A DNA stretch of 8,325 nt, taken from contig JAEZWY010000236.1 of NCBI GenBank assembly GCA_023442905.1, positions 1 through 8,325 of the forward strand. The letters run 5' to 3'. How positions within the stretch are numbered: the first letter of the stretch is position 1; each line of letters begins with the position of its first letter. A program made the translations under genes and the position numbers. Positions 1-5,854 of the stretch are shown here, in pieces. The notes beneath the pieces were generated by a model that was given only the letters and a program-made list of their open reading frames with translations, was not told the DNA's origin and ran no database searches. The DNA is from Bacillota bacterium. Lineage in GTDB: Bacteria; Bacillota; Bacilli; Lactobacillales; Aerococcaceae.

Positions 1-181
1 GTGCTAAGCCCGAACCGACAGCCTCTTCATTTTGGTAGAATTGGGCCGTGTCAATAGACCGGTATCCGGATGCCAATGCATCCACAACTGAGCGTTCACA
101 TTCTGAATAGTCTTTGATCAAAAAAACGCCAAATCCTAGTTGGGGCATATCTACACCATTGTATAAGCGAATATTTTCCAT
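1..181 (-). CDS. Aldo/keto reductase family oxidoreductase, 5' part (cut by left window edge)
   Basis: The first 60 codons of a gene read leftward and leave the window. The visible protein begins MENIRLYNGVDMPQLGFGVF, the usual first strand and turn of the aldo/keto reductase barrel. It continues to YRSIDTAQFYQNEEAVGSGL, the family signature that holds the catalytic Asp (D44) and Tyr (Y49); the Lys and His of the tetrad lie outside the window. Such enzymes are cytosolic NADPH-dependent reductases of aldehydes and ketones. The fragment resembles the 2,5-diketogluconate reductase-like group common in Firmicutes, but the substrate cannot be told. The ATG at 179-181 is preceded by a GGAGGT ribosome binding site a few bases upstream (around 188-193). 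The gene lies downstream of the HD phosphohydrolase but is separated from it by a terminator and has its own promoter. Confidence 0.9.
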   Translation of the reverse strand, partial: MENIRLYNGVDMPQLGFGVFLIKDYSECERSVVDALASGYRSIDTAQFYQNEEAVGSGLA

Positions 182-202
182 ATTGCCACCTCCATTACCA
201 AC

Positions 203-231
203 ATTATAAATGAAAAAGCTTACAAAGTTAA
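203..231 (-). promoter_or_regulatory. Probable promoter of the aldo/keto reductase gene
   Basis: On the minus strand a perfect TATAAT -10 (203-208) lies 17 bases from a TTAACT -35-like hexamer (226-231, 4 of 6 matches). Transcription would start near 196 and leave a leader of about 15 nt that just includes the ribosome binding site. The -35 lies inside the loop of the terminator hairpin of the upstream gene. The call rests on hexamer match and spacing only. Confidence 0.55.
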
Positions 232-245
232 CATGTAAGCTTTTT
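213..245 (-). terminator. Rho-independent terminator after the HD phosphohydrolase gene
   Basis: A perfect 12-bp inverted repeat, AAAAAGCTTACA (213-224) and TGTAAGCTTTTT (234-245), with a 9-base loop. Read on the minus strand, the hairpin ends in a run of T. It begins 9 bases after the stop codon at 255-257 of the frame-restored HD gene, and 83 bases after the stop of the frame as read. This favours 255 as the ancestral gene end. The A-rich 5' arm means it could also work on the plus strand, but no plus-strand gene arrives there. Confidence 0.8.
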
Positions 246-254
246 GCTATATTT

Positions 255-407
255 TTATACCAATGTGTCTGCTGAATTTTCATCCAGTGGGGTAATTGTA
301 CCTGTTTTTGTCATAGCATGAATTTGTTTTAAAATCGGTTCAAATAGGGTAATATTATCGCGGTTTTTCCCGTAGAATAATTCATTTGGCAGGAATAAGC
401 GTTCATC
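255..407 (-). pseudogene. Detached C-terminal reading frame of the HD phosphohydrolase
   Basis: After the G run at 407-411 (C run on the plus strand), the reading frame next to the one in use encodes 50 residues that begin DERLFLPNELF and end at TAA (255-257). This fits the C-terminus of YwfO-like proteins, where a '...TGxxxGDxRxFxPxE' type stretch follows the last helices. The frame currently read gives instead an unrelated 25-residue end (MNAYSCQMNYS...). Adding one G to the run would join the two parts into a 463-residue protein. The stretch is therefore not a separate gene but the lost end of the neighbouring CDS. Whether the base is missing in the genome or only in the assembly cannot be told from the window. 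Confidence 0.8.
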
Positions 408-1645
408 CCCCGTTGCTGTCCAGTAAAGGCTGCAATCAAGCTAGAAGCTTGTGATAGCTCGATCATATGGCCATTTTTCTCAACCAATTCAATTTGGATA
501 CGTGGTTTCTCTGCACTAGGTCGGTAGAAGTCATATGGTAAGTCAAAGCGTGAATTCATCGCAACATAATAACGGATGTCATAGCCTAATTTACCAACTA
601 AATCAATTAAGGTTTTTACGTCTGCTTGGTTTTCTTCCTCATTATAAGTAACTGACTTAAATGGTTTTCGGTTGATAAAACGATCAGCTAAGTCCCGCAA
701 TACTGGATCTTCTGCATAAACAATCCAGTGTTGGAAATAGGTTTGTAAGACGCCGTCATCTAAGCGTAGATAGTCTTCTAACGTCCAATCTTGAGTGAAA
801 AATGGTTCTAGAAAGGATGCATAAGTATCTCGACTGGTAAAGGTATCTTTCGTCAAGAACAGCTCCTGTGCACGTTTCAGCAAGTGGTGTAGTAACATCT
901 CCATACCTCTAGAAACTGGGTGGAAATAAACCTGCATATACATTTGATAACGGCTAGTAATATAATCTTCTACTGCATGCATACCGTTATAATCAAAACG
1001 AATACCATCATCATAAGGGTGCATTACACGCAGAATTCTACTTAAATCAAAATTACCGTAATTGGTCCCAGAGAAATAAGAATCACGTAATAGATAGTCC
1101 ATTCGGTCGGCATCAATTTGACTAGAAATCAACTGGACAACTTGCGGGTTGGGATAGGTTTTATCAATCACAGAAGCCACCTGATGAGGGAAATCGGCTG
1201 CCACGCCGCGTAGAATTTGATTTACTTCAGTCGCTTCAGACAGAATAATTTCTCGCGTCATCTTTTCATGGTCAGTATCGAAAATATTTTCAAAAGTATG
1301 TGAGAATGGCCCATGCCCAATATCATGTAAGAGTGCAGCACATAAGACAACCAGTCGCTCACTATCGTCCCAAGCATCACCATCTTCAATGGCATAATTT
1401 CGTACGAATTTATCACAAATCTTTCGAGCAATCTCGTAAACACCTAAGGAATGGCTAAAACGAGAATGCTCTGCCCCGTGGAAGGTATAAGACGCCGTCC
1501 CCATCTGCTTAATTCGACGAAGGCGCTGCATTTCCTTGGTATTAATTAAATCCATAATAACTTGGTGTTGGACATGAATATAGTCATGTACGGGATCCCG
1601 AAAGACCTTCTCGGGTATGCGTTTACTAGCCTCTGCAATACTCAT
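329..1645 (-). CDS. ywfO: HD-domain dNTP triphosphohydrolase-like protein (YwfO/EF1143 type), 3' frameshift
   Basis: The protein belongs to the HD superfamily branch that includes B. subtilis YwfO, Enterococcus EF1143 and, more distantly, SAMHD1. These are cytosolic metal-dependent enzymes that split dNTPs into nucleoside and triphosphate and influence dNTP pools. Visible features, numbered from the start chosen here: FRDPVHDYIHV near residue 15; HSRFSHSLGV with metal-ligand candidate H65; LLHDIGHGPFSH with H107-D108; and QIDADRMDYLLRDS with D178/D180. All metal ligands are present. I chose ATG 1643-1645 because AAAGGAGA sits 5 bases upstream; an in-frame GTG ten codons earlier has no such site. 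As read, the protein has 438 residues and its last 25 do not look like the family; a one-base indel in the G5 run at 407-411 explains this. The gene follows lipL by 62 bases, so the two are probably co-transcribed. The HD core should fold, but the true C-terminus is lost if the frameshift is real. Confidence 0.85.
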   Translation of the reverse strand: MSIAEASKRIPEKVFRDPVHDYIHVQHQVIMDLINTKEMQRLRRIKQMGTASYTFHGAEHSRFSHSLGVYEIARKICDKFVRNYAIEDGDAWDDSERLVVLCAALLHDIGHGPFSHTFENIFDTDHEKMTREIILSEATEVNQILRGVAADFPHQVASVIDKTYPNPQVVQLISSQIDADRMDYLLRDSYFSGTNYGNFDLSRILRVMHPYDDGIRFDYNGMHAVEDYITSRYQMYMQVYFHPVSRGMEMLLHHLLKRAQELFLTKDTFTSRDTYASFLEPFFTQDWTLEDYLRLDDGVLQTYFQHWIVYAEDPVLRDLADRFINRKPFKSVTYNEEENQADVKTLIDLVGKLGYDIRYYVAMNSRFDLPYDFYRPSAEKPRIQIELVEKNGHMIELSQASSLIAAFTGQQRGMNAYSCQMNYSTGKTAIILPYLNRF

Positions 1646-1707
1646 AACAATCTCCTTTATCAAACTCTGCTTCACTATATTTATACGTGAAAAAGGGCGA
1701 TTCGTGT

Positions 1708-2580
1708 CTACTTGTCAGCCAATATATCGTAAAGTGCTTGGTTTCGTTTTTGCATCCGCTCAATATATGTCGCCGTATCTAATTCACTTTGATTTCTCTC
1801 ATTTAAGTTGACGCCAGCGTGGGCGATAACTGCTAGCAACTGATCTACAAATTGTTCAACTGAATCAATGCTTGAAAAGTCAGAAAGGTTCGCCATGACA
1901 CTTGGGTCAACTTGAGGATAGCGACCTTTTTCGTCTTGGTCCGCTTGCCCCTCTTGATACATATCAGCTACTAATTGTCCGCGACTGGTTTGATCACCAG
2001 TAATCGACATGTAAAGGTAAATACCTACCGCATGTCCAATCCGACGTTGGGCGATGCCGGCTACTTTTTGACCGTTAATTGACACGTCAAATTTCCCCGG
2101 ACAGTACGAGGTCGCTACTTCCCCTACTTCTAATGTAAGTCCATGTTCATCCATCATTTCTTGTAGTAGGGCAACAATGAATTCATAGGCTTGGTCAATA
2201 GTGAAAGCGTGATTTTGCGTATCCATTAATAGGGTTAAGTTCAAGACATTGGGGTCTGACACCACCGCTAAACCACCAGCAGGGCGTACTACTGGTAAAA
2301 TATCCTGGTTTTTATATAACCAAGTTACGGCCTGGTTAAAGTTGGGTAAGCGAGTATCCATTCCCCCGAGAATAACTGTTGGACGAGTTGGCCAAAAATG
2401 AATGGCTAATGGGGCTTCGAAAGTTCCTTGATTTATTGCATTTAAGATAGCATCGTCTACCGCAAAGGGCAGTAAAACTTGGTCAGCCTCATTTAAATCA
2501 TAGACATCCTGACTTTTGATGATATCTTTATAGACCGCCATATTTAGCGGTTTGTTGCTTGTTTTAAAAACCTCAAACAT
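1708..2580 (-). CDS. lipL: Octanoyl-[GcvH]:protein N-octanoyltransferase, LipL/YwfL type
   Basis: A member of the biotin/lipoate A/B ligase fold, 290 residues from the chosen start, close to the roughly 280 of the family. LipL moves an octanoyl group from the glycine cleavage protein GcvH to E2 subunits of 2-oxoacid dehydrogenases (amidotransfer via an acyl-cysteine). Evidence: RPAGGLAVVSDPNVLN (about residues 99-114), the family's substrate-binding loop, and SYCPGKFDVS with the likely acyl-accepting Cys C160, then NGQKVAGIAQRR. The Cys and the GVLN-like loop separate LipL/LipM from LplA ligases, and the loop favours LipL over LipM. I prefer ATG 2578-2580 (MFEVFKTS) to an ATG 14 codons earlier: AAAGGA lies 10 bases before it, and the earlier ATG is part of the extended -10 promoter. 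In B. subtilis ywfL and ywfO are also near each other. A general lipoate-ligase-like role remains the alternative. Confidence 0.85.
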   Translation of the reverse strand: MFEVFKTSNKPLNMAVYKDIIKSQDVYDLNEADQVLLPFAVDDAILNAINQGTFEAPLAIHFWPTRPTVILGGMDTRLPNFNQAVTWLYKNQDILPVVRPAGGLAVVSDPNVLNLTLLMDTQNHAFTIDQAYEFIVALLQEMMDEHGLTLEVGEVATSYCPGKFDVSINGQKVAGIAQRRIGHAVGIYLYMSITGDQTSRGQLVADMYQEGQADQDEKGRYPQVDPSVMANLSDFSSIDSVEQFVDQLLAVIAHAGVNLNERNQSELDTATYIERMQKRNQALYDILADK

Positions 2581-2612
2581 TATGTGAAAGTCCTTTCCAC
2601 TAATTTGTCTAT

Positions 2613-2621
2613 ATTGTAACA
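2613..2621 (-). promoter_or_regulatory. Extended -10 promoter for lipL-ywfO
   Basis: Minus-strand TGTTACAAT is an extended -10 element (TGn plus TACAAT, 5 of 6). No good -35 is seen at 16-18 bases. Transcription would begin near 2606, giving a leader of about 26 nt to the ATG at 2580. The TG of the element belongs to the upstream ATG at 2620-2622, which could therefore not be translated from this transcript. Confidence 0.5.
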
Positions 2622-2643
2622 TAAAAGTAGCCGTTTCCCCTAT

Positions 2644-2700
2644 TTGACGGCGGTTTCATCGGTATACAATCTTTGAAGTCCTAAGGAATCATGTTAGAAT
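2644..2700 (+). promoter_or_regulatory. Promoter region for the DUF1934 gene (two candidates)
   Basis: Candidate 1: TTGAAG (2673-2678), 16-base spacer, TAGAAT (2695-2700) with an extended -10 TG at 2692-2693; start near 2706. Candidate 2: TTGACG (2644-2649), 15-base spacer, TACAAT (2665-2670); start near 2677. Candidate 1 has the better geometry. The region is divergent with the lipL promoter, the two -10 elements lying 44 to 87 bases apart. Confidence 0.5.
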
Positions 2701-2713
2701 AGGGAGGTAAAAT

Positions 2714-2782
2714 ATGCATACAATAATGAAATTAGAGGAGGTTGCCAAATGGCAAATACTGGTAAACAAGAAATCCAGTTAA
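2714..2782 (+). CDS. Possible 22-codon upstream ORF overlapping the DUF1934 start
   Basis: ATG at 2714 lies 6 bases after GGAGG (2703-2707) and opens a frame of 22 codons (MHTIMKLEEVAKWQILVNKK, two serines, TAA at 2780-2782). It overlaps the start of the DUF1934 gene in another frame and covers that gene's ribosome binding site. The spacing is ideal, but from promoter candidate 1 the transcript would start within the GGAGG itself. Translation is therefore likely only from candidate 2. No family similarity is recognised; this may be chance. Confidence 0.2.
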   Translation: MHTIMKLEEVAKWQILVNKKSS

Positions 2783-3201
2783 AGGTTAAAAACTATATCC
2801 AACAAGATCGTGATGGTCAACAAGTGCAAGAGGAATTCACCACTAAAACAAATGGTTACTACTATGAAGTAGGCGAGGCTATTTATGTAGAATATGAAGA
2901 AAAAATTACCGAAAACATCGTAGCAGTCCGTTTAAAATTTGAAGGTAACGATAAAGTGACTATCCGTCGTCAAGTGAACGGTACAGAAACGACGATGAAT
3001 TTAGTCAAAGGTAAAAAGACGGATATCCTCTACCGTGTGACAGCTGCACAAGCAATTACTTTCCAAGGACAATTAAATTTACTTACTGTAGACCAAAACG
3101 ATGCGGATACCTTTAATGCCCGGATGGCATACAACCTATACCAATCAGAAGAAATGATTGGTCAATACCAAATCGAATTGCAAACAAGGGTCCATGTGTA
3201 G
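2749..3201 (+). CDS. ywiB: DUF1934 family protein, YwiB-like beta-barrel
   Basis: A 150-residue soluble protein without signal peptide or membrane segment. Pattern: alternating hydrophobic strands with IQLKVKNYIQQDRDGQQVQE at the N-terminus, then YYYEVGEAIYVEYEE, KVTIRRQV, and YNLYQSEEMIGQYQIELQTR at the end. These match the DUF1934/YwiB family, small calycin-like beta-barrels of unknown function in Firmicutes. A strong AGAGGAGG site precedes the ATG by about 7 bases. In Listeria and relatives the YwiB gene sits by argS and rpoE; here it is directly followed by rpoE with a 71-base gap and argS is absent. Biochemical function is unknown. The family call is firm from the pattern; the symbol is by similarity. 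Confidence 0.8.
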   Translation: MANTGKQEIQLKVKNYIQQDRDGQQVQEEFTTKTNGYYYEVGEAIYVEYEEKITENIVAVRLKFEGNDKVTIRRQVNGTETTMNLVKGKKTDILYRVTAAQAITFQGQLNLLTVDQNDADTFNARMAYNLYQSEEMIGQYQIELQTRVHV

Positions 3202-3272
3202 TAATATATAATGGATATACTAGACGATTAATCACAAGTGCGTTGGTTATAAGGCGAAAGGATGAACTAGTA

Positions 3273-3851
3273 GTGGAATTAAAAGGATTTGCTGGTCAAA
3301 ACAAAGAACAGTTATCAATGGTTGAAGTCGCATACCAAATTTTAGTAGAAACGAATAATGTATTCGAGTTCAATGATTTATTAGCTGAAATTCAAGATTT
3401 CTTGAATATGCCACAAGATGAATTAGAAAGCAAAATGGCGAATTTCTATACAGAAATGAACTATGACGGTAGTTTTATCTCTTTAGGTGAAAACCGTTGG
3501 GGCTTACGTGAGTGGTATGCAGTTGATTCAATCGATGAAGAAATTGTTTCTTCAATTGATGATGACGATATTAAAGCGAAACACAAAGGTAGCAAGAGTC
3601 TATTGGCTTCTGTTGAAGATGAAGACTTAATTGACTACGCGTCTGACGACCCAGAAGATGTGGACTACGTTGAAGACGAAGAAGAATACGATGACGAAGA
3701 AGAAGATGAAGAAGACGAAATTTCAGCTTACTCTTCTGACTTAGGTGAATTAGGCGACGACGAGGAGGAAGACGATCTTGAAGATGGTCTTGAAGGCGAC
3801 CTTAGCTTAGTTGACGAAGATGATGATGAGGAAGACGAAGAAGATTTCTAA
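3273..3851 (+). CDS. rpoE: DNA-directed RNA polymerase subunit delta
   Basis: The delta subunit of Gram-positive RNA polymerase raises specificity and recycling by displacing nucleic acid from the enzyme. This 192-residue protein shows both parts: an N-terminal HARE-HTH fold (about residues 14-82, LSMVEVAYQIL through NRWGLREWY) and an unstructured C-terminal tail with 49 Asp/Glu in the last 81 residues and no Lys or Arg. I chose the GTG at 3273-3275 because the protein then begins MELKGF, the family start, and AAAGGA lies about 9 bases upstream; an in-frame TTG ten codons earlier has no support. A TATAAT at 3207-3212 could give it its own promoter, but no -35 is seen at a proper distance. It probably also reads through from the DUF1934 gene. 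Ends in tandem TAA codons. Confidence 0.96.
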   Translation: MELKGFAGQNKEQLSMVEVAYQILVETNNVFEFNDLLAEIQDFLNMPQDELESKMANFYTEMNYDGSFISLGENRWGLREWYAVDSIDEEIVSSIDDDDIKAKHKGSKSLLASVEDEDLIDYASDDPEDVDYVEDEEEYDDEEEDEEDEISAYSSDLGELGDDEEEDDLEDGLEGDLSLVDEDDDEEDEEDF

Positions 3852-3852
3852 T

Positions 3853-3892
3853 AAAGATTTCTAAATCTCTTTATAAAAAACATGTTGTTTTT
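3853..3892 (+). terminator. Weak A/T-rich terminator after rpoE
   Basis: Two small hairpins follow the rpoE stop: AAAGA/TCTTT (3853-3857 with 3868-3872) and AAAAACA/TGTTTTT (3876-3882 with 3886-3892). The second ends in five T. Both lack a GC-rich stem, so termination may be partial. The pyrG promoter starts three bases later. Confidence 0.35.
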
Positions 3893-3894
3893 CC

Positions 3895-3931
3895 TTGACT
3901 CGAATAAGTAAATGAATTATTATTCTTTTTG
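3895..3931 (+). promoter_or_regulatory. pyrG promoter with GGGC transcription start
   Basis: TTGACT (3895-3900), a spacer of exactly 17 bases, and TATTAT (3918-3923) are followed 7 bases later by GGGC at 3931-3934. A start at G3931 would give a transcript beginning pppGGGC. This is the initiation sequence needed for CTP-dependent G addition at Gram-positive pyrG promoters. Confidence 0.85.
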
Positions 3932-4014
3932 GGCACTTTAGTTTCATTGCTAAAGTGAGATGAACACGTTACTCCCTGTCTTTCCTAGGAAAGATGGGGA
4001 TTTTTTTATTTTTT
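3931..4014 (+). promoter_or_regulatory. pyrG leader: CTP-sensing attenuator
   Basis: The transcript would start GGGC, form hairpin CACTTTAG/CTAAAGTG (3934-3941 with 3950-3957), and then meet a terminator whose 5' arm is the pyrimidine-rich TCCCTGTCTTTC. In the mechanism known from B. subtilis pyrG, low CTP stalls polymerase before C4, extra G residues are added to the 5' end, and this poly(G) pairs with the C/U-rich terminator arm. Read-through into pyrG follows. All sequence elements are present here in the right order. The mechanism is transferred by analogy. Confidence 0.8.
3973..4014 (+). terminator. Intrinsic terminator of the pyrG attenuator
   Basis: A 12-bp stem, 3973-3984 with 3989-4000, contains two G-U pairs and a CTAG loop, followed by T7-A-T6. 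The stem core TCTTTCCTAGGAAAGA is a perfect palindrome. It stands 72 bases before the pyrG start codon, so it must be avoided for expression. Confidence 0.9.
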
Positions 4015-4085
4015 CTAAGGAAAATAGTTATCCGCATCTCCCTTCTTATTGTAAGCATAAAAATTTTTAGAAAAGGAAGGATATC

Positions 4086-5687
4086 ATGACAAAGTATATT
4101 TTTGTAACCGGTGGGGTAGTTTCTTCAATCGGTAAAGGTTTAGTGGCAGCATCTTTAGGACGTTTATTAAAAAATAGAGGTTTAAAAGTAACCATTCAAA
4201 AATTTGATCCATACATTAACGTTGACCCAGGTACTATGAGCCCTTATCAACACGGGGAAGTATTTGTATTAAACGATGGAACTGAAACAGACTTGGACTT
4301 AGGTCACTACGAACGTTTTATTGATATCAATTTAAACCAATACTCAAACGTAACGACTGGTAAAATTTACTCAGAAGTTATCAACAAAGAACGTCGCGGG
4401 GACTACTTAGGGGCAACTGTCCAAGTAATTCCACACATCACTGACTCAATCAAAGATAAAATCTTACGTGCAGGTGATACAACAGGCGCTGATGTCGTGA
4501 TTACTGAGGTTGGTGGTACTGTTGGGGATATTGAATCAACACCATTCGTTGAAGCATTACGTCAAATGCGTTCACAAGTTGGTGCAGATAATGTTTGTTA
4601 TATTCACACAACTTTACTGCCGTATATTGCAGCAGCTGGTGAGTTGAAAACAAAACCTACGCAACACTCTGTTAAAGAATTACGTGGTATGGGGATTCAA
4701 CCTAACATCTTGGTTGTACGTTCAGAGCACCCACTACCAGATGGCATGACTGCAAAAATCGCACAATTCTGTGATGTTGAAGAAGATGCTGTTATTGAAA
4801 ACCGTGATGTAGAAACAATCTATACCTTACCATTACGTCTACAACAACAAGGTTTAGACGACAAAGTATGTGAAGTTTTAGGTCTAGACGAAACACCAGA
4901 AGCAGATATGCGTGAATGGCGTAACCTTGAAAACCGTGTACTAAACCTATCTAAGAAAGTGAAAATTGCTTTAGTAGGTAAATACGTATCTCTTCAAGAC
5001 GCTTACCTTTCAGTAGCAGAATCATTACGTCACGCCGGCTATGCCCATGACGCTGAAGTTGATATCGACTGGATTGACTCTGAAACAATTACTGCGGAAA
5101 ACGTACAAAAGATCCTTGGCGATGCTGACGGTATCTTAGTACCAGGTGGATTTGGTAACCGTGGTATTGAAGGGAAAATCCAAGCAATCAAATATGCACG
5201 TGAAAACAACGTGCCATTCCAAGGTATCTGCTTAGGTCTACAAGTAGCTTCTATTGAGTTTGCACGTAACGTCTTAGGTTATACTGATGCCAACTCTACA
5301 GAAATCAATCCAAATACTGAACATCCAGTAATTGACTTGATGACAACACAATCAGGCCTAGAAAACTTAGGTGGGACACAACGTTTAGGTTTATACCCAT
5401 GTGCCCTTAAAGAAGGTTCTAAAGCACGTGAATTATACAATAATGAAGCCTTAGTTGAAGAACGTCACCGTCACCGTTGGGAGTTTAACAATACTTACCG
5501 TGAAGAATTCGAAGCAGCAGGTATGGTCTTCTCAGGAACTTCTCCAGATGGCAACTTAGTTGAAATCGTAGAAATTCCAGAACCCCCATTCTTTGTGGCA
5601 TCTCAATTCCACCCAGAATTTATTTCACGTCCAGACCGTCCACAAGCAATCTTTAATGGCTTTATTGGCGCAGCATTGGAAGCTTAA
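4086..5687 (+). CDS. pyrG: CTP synthase (glutamine hydrolysing)
   Basis: Converts UTP to CTP with ATP and glutamine; cytosolic tetramer and last step of pyrimidine nucleotide synthesis. The protein has 533 residues, full length for the family. Order: N-terminal amidoligase domain (about 1-265) starting TKYIFVTGGVVSSIGKGLVA with nucleotide-binding K17 and the EVGGTVGDIES segment at 141-151; then a class I glutamine amidotransferase domain (about 292-533) with oxyanion motif PGGFGNRG, nucleophile C382 in GICLGLQ, and H509/E511 in QFHPEF. All catalytic residues are present. Residues around 417-424 read DLMTTQSG where many homologues have DL(L/M)PEQK, a small divergence. AGGAAGG lies 5 to 11 bases before the ATG. 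The gene is alone in its unit: own promoter and attenuator upstream and a strong terminator downstream, fitting feedback by CTP. Confidence 0.98.
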   Translation: MTKYIFVTGGVVSSIGKGLVAASLGRLLKNRGLKVTIQKFDPYINVDPGTMSPYQHGEVFVLNDGTETDLDLGHYERFIDINLNQYSNVTTGKIYSEVINKERRGDYLGATVQVIPHITDSIKDKILRAGDTTGADVVITEVGGTVGDIESTPFVEALRQMRSQVGADNVCYIHTTLLPYIAAAGELKTKPTQHSVKELRGMGIQPNILVVRSEHPLPDGMTAKIAQFCDVEEDAVIENRDVETIYTLPLRLQQQGLDDKVCEVLGLDETPEADMREWRNLENRVLNLSKKVKIALVGKYVSLQDAYLSVAESLRHAGYAHDAEVDIDWIDSETITAENVQKILGDADGILVPGGFGNRGIEGKIQAIKYARENNVPFQGICLGLQVASIEFARNVLGYTDANSTEINPNTEHPVIDLMTTQSGLENLGGTQRLGLYPCALKEGSKARELYNNEALVEERHRHRWEFNNTYREEFEAAGMVFSGTSPDGNLVEIVEIPEPPFFVASQFHPEFISRPDRPQAIFNGFIGAALEA

Positions 5688-5713
5688 GTAGTAAGCAGAT
5701 AAAAATGCAAATT

Positions 5714-5756
5714 ATCCGTTCCTTTTGTACGTTTCGTATGAGGGGACGGATTTTTT
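5714..5756 (+). terminator. Strong rho-independent terminator after pyrG
   Basis: A long hairpin joins 5714-5731 with 5735-5751, about 17 bp with several G-U pairs and one bulged T. The stem base is ATCCGT/ACGGAT and a T run follows (5751-5756). It begins 26 bases after the pyrG stop and separates pyrG from the pyrF unit. Confidence 0.88.
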
Positions 5757-5820
5757 ATTGGTACGATAGTTGATTTGATAGGTTTTAATCGTAATTGTAA
5801 ATATTTTATTAAAATATGTA

Positions 5821-5849
5821 TTGACTCTGTCTTTTGAAGTCGGTACAAT
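5821..5849 (+). promoter_or_regulatory. Promoter of the pyrF-pyrE unit
   Basis: TTGACT (5821-5826), a 17-base spacer and TACAAT (5844-5849) make a near-consensus vegetative promoter, with start expected at 5855-5857. A 7-base inverted repeat, ACTCTGT (5824-5830) and ACAGAGT (5855-5861), overlaps the -35 and the start point and could be an operator. Bases 5757-5820, upstream, are A/T-rich and hold nothing I recognise. Confidence 0.8.
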
Positions 5850-5854
5850 AGCCA

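Noticed and set aside
1646..1675. Ten-codon longer start of the ywfO-like gene (GTG at 1675)
   Set aside because: A strong AAAGGAGA lies directly before the inner ATG at 1645, and family proteins start near that point.
3207..3212. TATAAT before rpoE as a separate promoter
   Set aside because: No -35 at 16-18 bases and no extended -10; the hexamer alone is weak evidence, so it is mentioned only under rpoE.
3243..3272. Ten-codon longer start of rpoE (TTG at 3243)
   Set aside because: The GTG at 3273 gives the family start MELKGF and has its own ribosome binding site.
4011..4074. Possible helix TTTTCTAA/TTAGAAAA next to the pyrG ribosome binding site
   Set aside because: It is A/T-rich with wobble extensions, adjoins rather than covers the binding site core, and is expected by chance in such sequence.
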